This document shows positions 55,742 through 64,000 of a stretch of 64,000 nucleotides of DNA, piece after piece. The stretch is taken from positions 62,001 to 126,000 of the forward strand of contig NZ_LJYX01000017.1 in the NCBI RefSeq assembly GCF_001440345.1, written 5' to 3'. Both the position numbers and the translations under genes were made by a program. This DNA comes from Colwellia sp. TT2012 (GTDB lineage Bacteria; Pseudomonadota; Gammaproteobacteria; Enterobacterales; Alteromonadaceae). Each line of letters opens with the position of its first letter. The stretch's first letter is position 1. The notes under the pieces were generated by a model. That model was not told the origin of the DNA and ran no database searches. It saw only the letters and a program-made list of their open reading frames with translations.

Positions 55742-58552
55742 TTAATCTAACGTTAACGCTTGAGTGACAAGCGCTTGTTGTTCTTTCACATGAACTGACA
55801 TATAACCCACAGCAGGAGCTGCAGAGGCTTTACGGCCAGCATAAGTCAAATACGTACCTTCAGGGATTGCCGCTCTAAAATGATGCTGAGAACAATACCA
55901 AGCACCTTGATTTTGCGGCTCTTCCTGACACCAAACAAATTGCTTCACATGTTGATACTGTTTAATAGCATCTTGAAACTCTTTCTCTGGGAAAGGGTAT
56001 AACTGCTCAATACGAATAATGGCCACGTTATTAAGTTCATTTTTACGACGTTGCTCAACTAATTCGTAGTAAACTTTACCACTACAAAATACTACCCGCT
56101 CAACCGCGCTATGATCTAAGTCATCCGTTTCGCCAATGACATTATGAAAGATACCAGTGGCCATTTCTTCTAATGAAGAAACCGCTAACGGGTGACGTAA
56201 TAATGATTTAGGTGACATAACAATTAATGGCCGACGCATTGGTCGAATTACTTGACGACGTAACATGTTGAATACTTGCGCTGGTGTTGATGGTACACAC
56301 ACTTGCATATTATGATCGGCACAAAGTTGCAAAAAGCGCTCTAACCGAGCAGATGAATGCTCTGGCCCTTGCCCTTCATAACCATGTGGCAATAACATAG
56401 TTAGGCCACATAAACGACCCCATTTTTGCTCGCCTGAGCTAATGAACTGATCAAATACTACTTGAGCACAGTTAGCAAAATCACCAAATTGTGCTTCCCA
56501 CAGAGTTAAACCTGCAGGCTCAGCTGTGGTATAACCGTATTCAAATGCCACAACAGACACTTCAGATAATACTGAATCATGAACATCAAAAGGACCTTGT
56601 CCTTCACGTATATTTTTTAAAGGGGTATAAGTACTACCATCATCTTGGTTATGTAAAACCGCATGACGATGGAAGAAGGTGCCACGAGCTGAATCTTGCC
56701 CGGTCAGACGAACACGTTTGCCTATGTCAACAATAGTCGCATAAGCTAAGTTTTCCGCCATGCCCCAATCCAAGAGTTTTTCACCTTTGGCCATTCTCAT
56801 GCGATCATCATAGATCTTCTTAACACGAGAATGTACAGGATGATTTTCTGGAATAGTAGCGATTTTAGTCGCTAACTCTTTAAGTTTATCAAACGAAATT
56901 TCTTTGTCGTAATCATCATCCCAGTCATGACCAAGATAAGGGGTCCAGTCAACTGAATGCTCAGTCATTGGACGCCATTGCTCAACAGTACACTGACCTT
57001 CATCAAGCAACTTACGGTAATAAGCGGTTAACTCGTCGGTTGTTGCTTTAGTTAAACTACCTTCAGCGACTAATTTATCTGCGTATAATTGACGTGGTGT
57101 TGGATGTGTTTTAACAATTTTGTACATTAACGGCTGCGTAGCACTTGGCTCATCAGCTTCATTATGGCCATGGCGACGGTAACAAACTAAGTCGATAACC
57201 ACATCACGTTTAAATTCGTTACGGTAATCAATAGCGATTTGCGTGACTAAAATCACCGCTTCAGGATCATCACCATTAACATGAAAGATTGGCGCCTGCA
57301 CCATTTTAGCAATTTCAGTACAATATTCACCTGAGCGCATATCTTCTGGAATAGAGGTAGTAAAACCAACTTGATTATTAACCACTATGCGTACTGTACC
57401 ACCTACTTTAAACGCACGGGCTTGTGACATGTTAAAGGTTTCTTGTACTACACCTTGACCAGCAATTGCTGAATCACCATGAATGGTAATAGGTAATACT
57501 AAATCACCTTGGTCACCTTCAGCACCACCGCGTCTATCTTGTCTCGCTCTTACCGAGCCAATAACAACAGGGTTAACGATTTCAAGATGCGAAGGGTTAA
57601 ACGCCAGCGCTAAATGAACATTCCCGCCAGGAGTAACAAAATCTGAAGAGTATCCTTGATGGTATTTCACATCACCCGAACTTAAAATTTCATCATGTTT
57701 ACCGGCAAATTCATCAAATAATTTTGATGGGTTTTTACCCATAACATTAACCAGCACATTTAAACGACCACGGTGAGCCATGCCCATAACCACTTCTTTA
57801 ATGCCAGCAGCACCGGCACGAGTGATTAATTCTTTGAGCATAGGAACTAAAGCATCACCACCTTCTAATGAAAAGCGTTTTGCACCCGGGAATTTCGCGC
57901 CTAGATATTTTTCTAGACCATCCGCAGCAATTAAGCCTTTAAAAATCTCGGTCTTTTCTTCAACGCTAAGATTAGCTTTTGACTGAACTGACTCAAGACG
58001 TTGTTGTATCCAACGTTTCTCATCAGTTGAGGTCATGTGCATATATTCAGCGCCAATGGAACCACAATAGGTAGCTTTTAAGGTTTTATATAATTCACCT
58101 AACTTCATGGTCTCTTTGCCAACAGCAAATGAGCCTAAGTTAAATTCTTTATCAAAGTCATTTTCTGATAAGTCATGATGTGACAATTGTAAATCACGCA
58201 CTTTATCACGCTGCCATAAACCCAAGGGGTCTAGATTAGCATTTTGATGACCACGAAACCTAAAAGCATTTATAAGTTGTAAGACTTTAACCTGTTTAGC
58301 ATCACCGCCCGAAACAACAACTTGTTTTTGGGTTTGTTTTGCTAACGTTTTAAATTCATCACGGATGACACTGTGGCGGTATTCCACCTCACTGCCTTCG
58401 ACTTTAGGGAGTTGACCGAAGATTTCTTGCCATTCTGTAGTTACAGAGGCGGAGTTATCTAAGTATGATTCGTACAATTCTTCGATATAAACGATGTTAC
58501 CACCGTTAAAATGGGAAGACTCGAGCCAAGCCTTCATTACACCTTCTGGCAT
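55742..58552 (-). CDS. sucA: 2-oxoglutarate dehydrogenase E1
   Basis: A 936-aa thiamine-diphosphate decarboxylase. The N-terminus KAWLESSHFNGGNIVYIEELYESYL is the E2-binding segment, GMAHRGRLNVLVNVMGK and VNGDDPEAVI belong to the ThDP site, and YEGQGPEHSSARLERFLQLC is in the C-terminal transketolase-like part. Start ATG 58552 (MPEGVMKAW) after AAGGA fits E. coli SucA (933 aa); the frame opens 30 bp earlier. It lies 82 bp before sucB. Confidence 0.96.
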   Translation of the reverse strand: MPEGVMKAWLESSHFNGGNIVYIEELYESYLDNSASVTTEWQEIFGQLPKVEGSEVEYRHSVIRDEFKTLAKQTQKQVVVSGGDAKQVKVLQLINAFRFRGHQNANLDPLGLWQRDKVRDLQLSHHDLSENDFDKEFNLGSFAVGKETMKLGELYKTLKATYCGSIGAEYMHMTSTDEKRWIQQRLESVQSKANLSVEEKTEIFKGLIAADGLEKYLGAKFPGAKRFSLEGGDALVPMLKELITRAGAAGIKEVVMGMAHRGRLNVLVNVMGKNPSKLFDEFAGKHDEILSSGDVKYHQGYSSDFVTPGGNVHLALAFNPSHLEIVNPVVIGSVRARQDRRGGAEGDQGDLVLPITIHGDSAIAGQGVVQETFNMSQARAFKVGGTVRIVVNNQVGFTTSIPEDMRSGEYCTEIAKMVQAPIFHVNGDDPEAVILVTQIAIDYRNEFKRDVVIDLVCYRRHGHNEADEPSATQPLMYKIVKTHPTPRQLYADKLVAEGSLTKATTDELTAYYRKLLDEGQCTVEQWRPMTEHSVDWTPYLGHDWDDDYDKEISFDKLKELATKIATIPENHPVHSRVKKIYDDRMRMAKGEKLLDWGMAENLAYATIVDIGKRVRLTGQDSARGTFFHRHAVLHNQDDGSTYTPLKNIREGQGPFDVHDSVLSEVSVVAFEYGYTTAEPAGLTLWEAQFGDFANCAQVVFDQFISSGEQKWGRLCGLTMLLPHGYEGQGPEHSSARLERFLQLCADHNMQVCVPSTPAQVFNMLRRQVIRPMRRPLIVMSPKSLLRHPLAVSSLEEMATGIFHNVIGETDDLDHSAVERVVFCSGKVYYELVEQRRKNELNNVAIIRIEQLYPFPEKEFQDAIKQYQHVKQFVWCQEEPQNQGAWYCSQHHFRAAIPEGTYLTYAGRKASAAPAVGYMSVHVKEQQALVTQALTLD

Positions 58553-58788
58553 TGCCTTGTTCCTTTGCTGGGGGTAAAGCAATTAAAATTTATAACCATT
58601 GTAAGTATATATACCCAAACGATTACGCTAATAAACATTTTAAATTTAACAGAGTATTACATTAAAAAGCTAAACGGGAAGTTTAACTAAAAAGTATAAT
58701 ACCCTGTTTATTCTTGCATATAAATCAATAACGTAAACTTAGACCAAAGCAGTACCTATGGTAACGTTAGCTAAGCTTACTTTTAACC

Positions 58789-59496
58789 TTAAACCGCGCG
58801 GTTTAATAACATTGATTTAATATGGCCGATGGCTTTGGTTGGGTTTAATCCTTTTGGACAAACATCAACACAGTTCATGATGCCATGACAACGAAATACG
58901 CTGTAAGCATCTTGTAAATCATCTAAACGCTCTTCTGTGGCGGTATCACGACTATCAATTAAGAAGCGATAAGCATGCAACAAACCAGCTGGTCCGATAA
59001 ATTTATCAGGATTCCACCAAAATGAAGGACAAGAAGTAGAACAACAAGCACATAAAATACACTCATAAAGGCCGTCTAACTTTTCACGTTCTTCAATTGA
59101 TTGTATGTTTTCACGAGCCGCGGGTTGTGCATCGTTGATCAAGTATGGCTTAATTTTTTCATATTGTTGATAAAATTGGGTCATATCAATAATCAAGTCT
59201 CGCACTACCGGTAAACCAGGTAATGGGCGTAAGACAATCGTTTTCGCTTTCAACTGGGATAATGGTGTGATACAAGCCAAACCATTTTTACCATTCATGT
59301 TTAAACCGTCAGAGCCACATACACCCTCACGACATGAACGACGGAATGATAACGTAGCGTCTTCTTCTTTCAAAAGAATAAGCGCATCAAGAACCATCAT
59401 ATCAGAGCCTTCTGGCACGTCTAATTGATAGTCTTTCATGTAAGGTTTAGCGTCTACATCAGGATTGTAGCGGTAGATCGAAAAATTTTGTTTCAT
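58789..59496 (-). CDS. sdhB: Succinate dehydrogenase iron-sulfur subunit
   Basis: A 235-aa subunit carrying three Fe-S clusters: CREGVCGSDGLNMNGKNGLAC ([2Fe-2S]), CILCACCSTSCP ([4Fe-4S]) and CHGIMNCVDVCPKGLNP ([3Fe-4S]). It passes electrons from SdhA to ubiquinone. About 236 bp separate it from sucA, including AT-rich DNA that could hold a second promoter. Confidence 0.97.
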   Translation of the reverse strand: MKQNFSIYRYNPDVDAKPYMKDYQLDVPEGSDMMVLDALILLKEEDATLSFRRSCREGVCGSDGLNMNGKNGLACITPLSQLKAKTIVLRPLPGLPVVRDLIIDMTQFYQQYEKIKPYLINDAQPAARENIQSIEEREKLDGLYECILCACCSTSCPSFWWNPDKFIGPAGLLHAYRFLIDSRDTATEERLDDLQDAYSVFRCHGIMNCVDVCPKGLNPTKAIGHIKSMLLNRAV

Positions 59497-59520
59497 CGTA
59501 TATTTCCTACAATTAAGTCC

Positions 59521-61290
59521 TTAGTAAACACGTGCTTTCGGTGGGAAAGCTTCGCGGTGAATTGGTTTCATATTCACTGGACGTTTAGACATTGCTTCCG
59601 TCTCAGGTGTGTAGATTGAGTGGCATAACCAGTTGACATCATCACGTTCGGTAAAATCTTGACGGGCATGAGCACCACGAGATTCCGTGCGGAAGTTTGC
59701 TGCCTTGGCACTACAGTAAGCCGTTTCCATCAAGTTATCTAATTCTAAACATTCAATACGCTGTGTATTGAATTCAGAAGACTTGTCATCTAAACGGGCA
59801 ACTTTAAGACGTTCACGAATTTCAGTTAATTCTTTCATGCCTTTAGCCATGGCTTCGCCTTCGCGGAAAACCCCAAAGTTCATTTGCATACACTGTTGTA
59901 AGTCTTTACGAATTTGTACTGGGTCCTCACCTTTAGTCGATGATTCCCAGCGATTAGTACGGGCAAGAGAGACTTCTAAGTCTGATTCAGACGCATCAAC
60001 ACCCGATTGAGTTTCGTTTAAGTAGGTGCCTAAGAAGTTACCTGTGGCGCGGCCAAACACCACTAAATCAAGTAGTGAATTACCACCAAGGCGGTTAGCA
60101 CCATGCACAGATACACACGCAATTTCACCTACGGCGAATAAACCTTCAACGATAGTTGCTTTACCTTCTGGACTGATATTAAGGGCTTGACCATTAACAT
60201 TTGTCGGTACTCCACCCATTTGATAATGACAGGTAGGAATAACTGGAATAGGCTCTACTGCAGGATCAACATGGGCAAAAGTCTTAGATAACTCACAAAC
60301 ACCGGGCAGACGTTTTTCTAAGGTTTCACGACCTAAATGATCCAATTTAAGTTTTATATGTGGTCCGTATTGAGGATGGTCATAACCACGACCTTCACGA
60401 ATCTCTGTCATCATTGAACGAGCAACAACATCACGGCCGGCTAAATCTTTAGCATTTGGCGCGTAACGCTCCATGAAGCGTTCACCATTTTTATTCAGCA
60501 GATAACCACCTTCACCACGACAACCTTCAGTCACAAGAACACCTGCACCAGCAATGCCGGTTGGGTGGAACTGCCACATTTCCATGTCTTGCATTTGAAT
60601 GCCGGCACGAAGTGACATACCAACACCATCACCGGTATTGATATGAGCATTAGTAGTTGAGGCAAAGATACGACCTGCGCCACCGGTAGCTAATACCGTT
60701 GCACGGGCTTTAAAGTAAACGATTTCACCGGTTTCGATACAAATAGCAGTGGTACCAACAACGGCACCGTCACTATTTTTAACTAAATCTAAGGCATACC
60801 ACTCTGAAAAAACGTTGGTTTTGTTTTTAACGTTTTGCTGGTACAAACAATGTAATAAAGCATGACCAGTACGGTCAGCGGCAGCGGCAGTACGTGCGGC
60901 TTGTTCACCACCAAAATTTCTCGACTGACCACCAAAAGGACGTTGGTAAATTTTACCGTCTTCGGTACGAGAAAAAGGTAAACCCATTTTCTCTAATTCA
61001 ATCACGGCTTCAGGACCTACTTTACACATATATTCGATAGCGTCTTGGTCACCGATATAATCAGAGCCTTTCACCGTATCATACATATGCTCTTCCCAAT
61101 GATCTTCATGGGCATTGCCTAACGCTACGGTGATACCACCTTGCGCAGATACAGTATGAGAACGAGTTGGAAAAACTTTAGAAATCAAGGCACATGATTT
61201 GCCTGATTCGGTAATTGCTAATGCAGCACGCATACCTGCGCCGCCTGCGCCTATAACAATTGCGTCAAATTCACGAATTGGAACGTTCAC
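59521..61290 (-). CDS. sdhA: Succinate dehydrogenase flavoprotein subunit
   Basis: A 589-aa FAD subunit. [15 protein letters not shown]-type FAD motif at the start, His for covalent FAD in [15 protein letters not shown], and [19 protein letters not shown] and the active-site Arg region at the end. It oxidises succinate to fumarate. 24 bp upstream of sdhB and one base after the sdhD stop. Confidence 0.98.
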   Translation of the reverse strand: MNVPIREFDAIVIGAGGAGMRAALAITESGKSCALISKVFPTRSHTVSAQGGITVALGNAHEDHWEEHMYDTVKGSDYIGDQDAIEYMCKVGPEAVIELEKMGLPFSRTEDGKIYQRPFGGQSRNFGGEQAARTAAAADRTGHALLHCLYQQNVKNKTNVFSEWYALDLVKNSDGAVVGTTAICIETGEIVYFKARATVLATGGAGRIFASTTNAHINTGDGVGMSLRAGIQMQDMEMWQFHPTGIAGAGVLVTEGCRGEGGYLLNKNGERFMERYAPNAKDLAGRDVVARSMMTEIREGRGYDHPQYGPHIKLKLDHLGRETLEKRLPGVCELSKTFAHVDPAVEPIPVIPTCHYQMGGVPTNVNGQALNISPEGKATIVEGLFAVGEIACVSVHGANRLGGNSLLDLVVFGRATGNFLGTYLNETQSGVDASESDLEVSLARTNRWESSTKGEDPVQIRKDLQQCMQMNFGVFREGEAMAKGMKELTEIRERLKVARLDDKSSEFNTQRIECLELDNLMETAYCSAKAANFRTESRGAHARQDFTERDDVNWLCHSIYTPETEAMSKRPVNMKPIHREAFPPKARVY

Positions 61291-61638
61291 TTATACACCC
61301 CACACGGTTAAGAAGCCAAACACTAGGTAGGCTAATAAGATAACTGAAAATACAAATTGCAAAGCACCGCGTAAAAACGCAGGTTTTACGTAATCAGACA
61401 GTACTTGCCAGACGCCAATTTTTGCGTGAGTAAGCAAAGCCAACAATGCTAACACTGTTGCTACTTTAACGCTGGTACAGGCAAAAAAACCTTGCCATTG
61501 CTCAAAGGTAACGGTCGGCGTTACCACAAAAAAACCAGCAAGAAGTAAGGTGTAAAGAGCAAGAATGATGGCACTCGCTCTTAATAGAATAAAATCATGT
61601 ACGCCATTTCGGCCTACTGATGCGACGACATTTACCAT
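61291..61638 (-). CDS. sdhD: Succinate dehydrogenase membrane anchor subunit D
   Basis: A 115-aa anchor with three membrane helices. ASVGRNGVHDFILLRASAIIL is the family signature, and HAKIGVWQVLSDYV holds heme/quinone residues. The start ATG 61638 gives exactly the E. coli length (115 aa) and overlaps the sdhC stop by 7 bp; an in-frame ATG at 61674 lies inside sdhC. Confidence 0.93.
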   Translation of the reverse strand: MVNVVASVGRNGVHDFILLRASAIILALYTLLLAGFFVVTPTVTFEQWQGFFACTSVKVATVLALLALLTHAKIGVWQVLSDYVKPAFLRGALQFVFSVILLAYLVFGFLTVWGV

Positions 61639-62015
61639 AACCAGACTCCTATTACCACTGATACGACTAACCAAATAACCATGACTATTTTGGCACTGGT
61701 ATTACCTGAAGCTAATTCTTCAAAATGACCCATATCCATACACAAGTGACGAATACCTGCTAATAAATGATAAGTCAATGCTGAAAGACAGCCAAAAATA
61801 ATGAAGCTAAAGAACAAGCCATCAAGATAACCTTGAATTTGACTAAATCCTTGTGCAGAGGAAAGAGAGATGGAAAGGGTCCACAATAAAATGCCAATAG
61901 CAAATACCATAATTACACCAGAAACACGATGTAAAAGGGAGGCATATGCTGCCGGATGCATTTTAATAGTGGCTAGATCTTTAAGACCTAGGTTTACAGG
62001 ACGTTGTTTTTTCAC
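61632..62015 (-). CDS. sdhC: Succinate dehydrogenase cytochrome b556 subunit C
   Basis: A 127-aa anchor with three helices. KKQRPVNLGL, SLLHRVSGVIMVFAIGILLW and YHLLAGIRHLCMDMGHFEE are typical; the His of AGIRH region is near heme b. First gene of the sdhCDAB-sucABCD operon. Confidence 0.96.
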   Translation of the reverse strand: MKKQRPVNLGLKDLATIKMHPAAYASLLHRVSGVIMVFAIGILLWTLSISLSSAQGFSQIQGYLDGLFFSFIIFGCLSALTYHLLAGIRHLCMDMGHFEELASGNTSAKIVMVIWLVVSVVIGVWLW

Positions 62016-62081
62016 GATTGTTGCCTAAAGAGCTCGAAAGCCTTCAACTTTTATTATTGTTACTCATGAACTACCTTTACC

Positions 62082-62113
62082 TACTGACTTAAAGTTTAAA
62101 CTTTAAGTCAGTA
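62082..62113. promoter_or_regulatory. Perfect 32-bp palindrome upstream of sdhC
   Basis: TACTGACTTAAAGTTT followed at once by its exact reverse complement (16-bp arms, no spacer), 67-98 bp upstream of the sdhC ATG. As DNA it can be a dimeric repressor site or cruciform. As RNA it forms a strong hairpin in the leader. No T-run follows in the sdh direction (AGTAGGTAAAGG), while AAAAAAG lies on the other side, so it may also act as an attenuator for rightward transcripts. Confidence 0.7.
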
Positions 62114-62382
62114 TAAAAAAGTAATTCCCGAAAGTGAACGGTAACTTTTACATGCTCTTATTTGTAAGTGTACCTATTCGCACACAAGTCTAACCAACTT
62201 CATAACACGATTCTAGTTAGATTTTGTATTATGATTCAAAAATTATAGCGTAGTTGAATCTATAAACAGTAAGTAATAAGCTACAGGACGAAGTGATTAT
62301 ATAATCGATAACATTGAATTACAATTTTAGCGAACGCCAAGATCGAAGCAAATTAACGAAGGCTGCTTTTTTAAGCAATATA

Positions 62383-62409
62383 TTGAGCTGTGTTGAACTT
62401 TAGTATAAT
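62383..62409 (+). promoter_or_regulatory. Putative gltA promoter
   Basis: TATAAT at 62404-62409 with a weak -35 (TTGAGC at 62383-62388; spacing 15, a shifted TATTGA gives 17). About 170 bp of leader would precede the ATG at 62578. The rest of the 562-bp divergent region holds AT-rich DNA and no ORF. Confidence 0.45.
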
Positions 62410-62577
62410 TACTCTTACATTTTAAATTCATTTCAGGGTAGAATGTCGGCAGTTTGATAAACCCAAGAAAAGTAACAAAAACTGACTATTTATTCACTAA
62501 GCTTAGTATGGGAATTGAGCAATTTAGTAGAATGTTGGTAAATGTAAATAAATTATAATTGATAGGGGAAAAATATT

Positions 62578-63864
62578 ATGGCTGAATCAAAAGCCTCTCT
62601 GAGTATTGATGGCATAGAAATTGGGCAGTTTCCAATTTTAAAAGGTACTGCAGGTACTGACGTAATTGATATTAGAACTTTAGGAAGCTATGGCTATTTT
62701 ACCTATGACCCCGGCTTTTTAGCTACGGCATCTTGTGAATCATCTATTACTTTCATTGATGGCGATAAAGGCATATTGCAACATCGTGGTTACGCTATAG
62801 ATGACTTAGCAAAAAAAGCTGATTACTTAGAAGTTTGTTATATCTTATTAAATGGTGATGCTCCGACGCAATCTGAATATGATGAATTTAAAGCCATCAT
62901 CACTAACCATACAATGGTGCATGAGAAGTTAGCCCACTTCTTCCAAGGATTTTTACCTGACGCACATCCTATGGCTATGGTTTGTGGTGTTGTTGGCGCT
63001 ATGTCCTCTTTCTATCACAGTGACTTAGATATCACTGACCCGGCACAGCGTAAACGTAGTGCTCATCGATTAATTGCTAAAATGCCAACTATTTCGGCTA
63101 TGGCTTATAAATACAGTGTTGGTCAACCTTTTGTTTACCCCCGTAATGACCTAAGTTACGCAGAAAACTTCCTGCACATGATGTTCTCAGTACCCGCAGA
63201 AGAATATAAAGTAAATCCTATCATAGCGAGTGCGATGGATAGAATCTTTACCTTACATGCTGACCATGAACAAAATGCTTCTACCTCTACGGTACGTTTA
63301 GCAGGCTCATCTGGCGCTAACCCTTATGCTTGTATTGCCGCAGGTGTTGCCTCTTTGTGGGGACCTGCACATGGTGGTGCTAATGAAGCCTGTTTAACTA
63401 TGCTTGAAGAGATAGGCAGTTTAGACAGAGTTGATGAATTTGTTGCTAAAGCTAAAGATAAAAGTGACCCATTCCGTTTAATGGGCTTTGGTCACCGTGT
63501 CTATAAAAACTTCGACCCACGTGCAACGGTAATGCGCGAAACATGTCACAAAGTATTAAAAGAGTTAGGTATCAACGACCCATTGCTTGATGTTGCTATG
63601 GCATTAGAGAAAGTGGCTCTTGAAGACCCATACTTTATTGAAAAGAAACTTTACCCTAATGTAGACTTCTATTCAGGCATCATCCTTAAAGCTATTGGTA
63701 TCCCAACAAGCATGTTCACCGTAATTTTTGCTATGTCGAGAACCGTTGGTTGGATTTCTCATTGGGATGAAATGTTATCTCAACCGGGTCAAAAAATTGG
63801 TCGTCCTCGCCAAAAATATACCGGTAAAATTGACCGTGAATTTGTGCCATTAAATAAAAGATAA
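62578..63864 (+). CDS. gltA: Citrate synthase (type II)
   Basis: A 428-aa enzyme joining acetyl-CoA and oxaloacetate. [14 protein letters not shown] carries a catalytic His, [12 protein letters not shown] the second His, and [15 protein letters not shown] the oxaloacetate/CoA loop. Length equals the hexameric, NADH-regulated E. coli enzyme (427). AGGGGAAA precedes the ATG. Divergent from sdhC, as usual in gammaproteobacteria. Confidence 0.98.
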   Translation: MAESKASLSIDGIEIGQFPILKGTAGTDVIDIRTLGSYGYFTYDPGFLATASCESSITFIDGDKGILQHRGYAIDDLAKKADYLEVCYILLNGDAPTQSEYDEFKAIITNHTMVHEKLAHFFQGFLPDAHPMAMVCGVVGAMSSFYHSDLDITDPAQRKRSAHRLIAKMPTISAMAYKYSVGQPFVYPRNDLSYAENFLHMMFSVPAEEYKVNPIIASAMDRIFTLHADHEQNASTSTVRLAGSSGANPYACIAAGVASLWGPAHGGANEACLTMLEEIGSLDRVDEFVAKAKDKSDPFRLMGFGHRVYKNFDPRATVMRETCHKVLKELGINDPLLDVAMALEKVALEDPYFIEKKLYPNVDFYSGIILKAIGIPTSMFTVIFAMSRTVGWISHWDEMLSQPGQKIGRPRQKYTGKIDREFVPLNKR

Positions 63865-63889
63865 TGACATAGTTAAAAATATTAACTTG

Positions 63890-63914
63890 AAAAGGCAGCT
63901 TTAGCTGCCTTTTT
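63890..63914 (+). terminator. Intrinsic terminator of gltA
   Basis: AAAAGGCAGC-TTTA-GCTGCCTTTTTT, 10-bp stem with T-run, 25 bp after the stop. Confidence 0.92.
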
Positions 63915-64000
63915 TATGTTTATTTACCGATAAAAACCCATCAATATTTTTGATAATCGTTATTCAGCTAAAAAATATACTTACCTTTTTTAAAAGCCGA

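Noticed and set aside
61639-61674. sdhD start at the upstream in-frame ATG
   Set aside because: It lies deep in sdhC and would add 12 residues absent from the family; the 61638 start gives the standard length.

Overview
The window is low-GC gammaproteobacterial chromosome. Gene content (FadE, TIGR03503, DUF599/DUF2919, M9 collagenases, DUF885 lipoprotein, sdh-suc operon with divergent gltA) points to Alteromonadales, most likely Colwellia or a close relative. This assignment rests on protein families and base composition, not on a database search. Nearly all genes are chromosomal core or lifestyle genes. The accessory content is mostly small, decayed mobile DNA.

Layout. 1-2.9 kb: the 5' part of yafJ (leaving the left edge), then an eroded island with a phage-like fragment, a gutted IS3 transposase, a tyrosine-recombinase C-terminus that has lost its catalytic Tyr, a miniature inverted-repeat element (MITE) and a second stub of the yafJ start. 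2.9-8.2 kb: fatty-acid beta-oxidation (fadE, a TetR regulator, and a 606-aa acyl-CoA dehydrogenase with a FadR-like operator). 8.57-10.0 kb: a tandem array of five intact tRNA-Asp(GTC) genes strictly alternating with degenerate tRNA-Asp-like copies, behind a stable-RNA-type promoter. 10.2-13.6 kb: a leftward cluster DUF599-DUF2919-dnaQ-TIGR03503. 13.9-18 kb: META lipoprotein, cysK, small conserved genes, acyP and rlmI. 18.4-30 kb: a large secreted M9 collagenase with PKD/PPC domains, PilZ, hrpA, a CBS protein, two small hypotheticals and a second, lipoprotein-type M9 collagenase. 30.1-32.2 kb: a decayed pair of ketosynthase-family genes of aryl-polyene type, flanked by MITE-like repeats. 32.2-39 kb: glyoxalase, class V aminotransferase, yaeQ, M28 and DUF885 peptidase-like lipoproteins, GNAT. 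39.1-40.4 kb: an IS200/RAYT-type transposase framed by inverted 14-bp repeats. A 110-bp derivative with the same ends lies at 49.1 kb. 40.5-50.3 kb: single genes for redox and detoxification functions (YkgJ, MYG1, 2OG-oxygenase, ALDH/HxlR pair, SUKH, DOPA dioxygenase-like, azoR, SDR/TetR pair, trxC, pseudoazurin). 50.4-51.05 kb: a ~0.6-kb element with long terminal inverted repeats, next to a membrane protein gene interrupted by one amber codon. 51.9-62.0 kb: the leftward TCA operon sdhCDAB-sucABCD ending in a strong terminator. sucB encodes two lipoyl domains. gltA is divergent, and a perfect 32-bp palindrome lies in the shared intergenic region.

The genes suggest a proteolytic, fatty-acid- and amino-acid-using marine heterotroph: collagenases and M28/DUF885 hydrolases feed peptides in, acyl-CoA dehydrogenases make acetyl-CoA, and the complete gltA/sdh/suc set oxidises it. 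The most unusual structures are the alternating tRNA-Asp/pseudo-tRNA array, the modular MITEs that share inverted internal segments, the long-TIR element at 50.4 kb, and the perfect palindrome upstream of sdhC.
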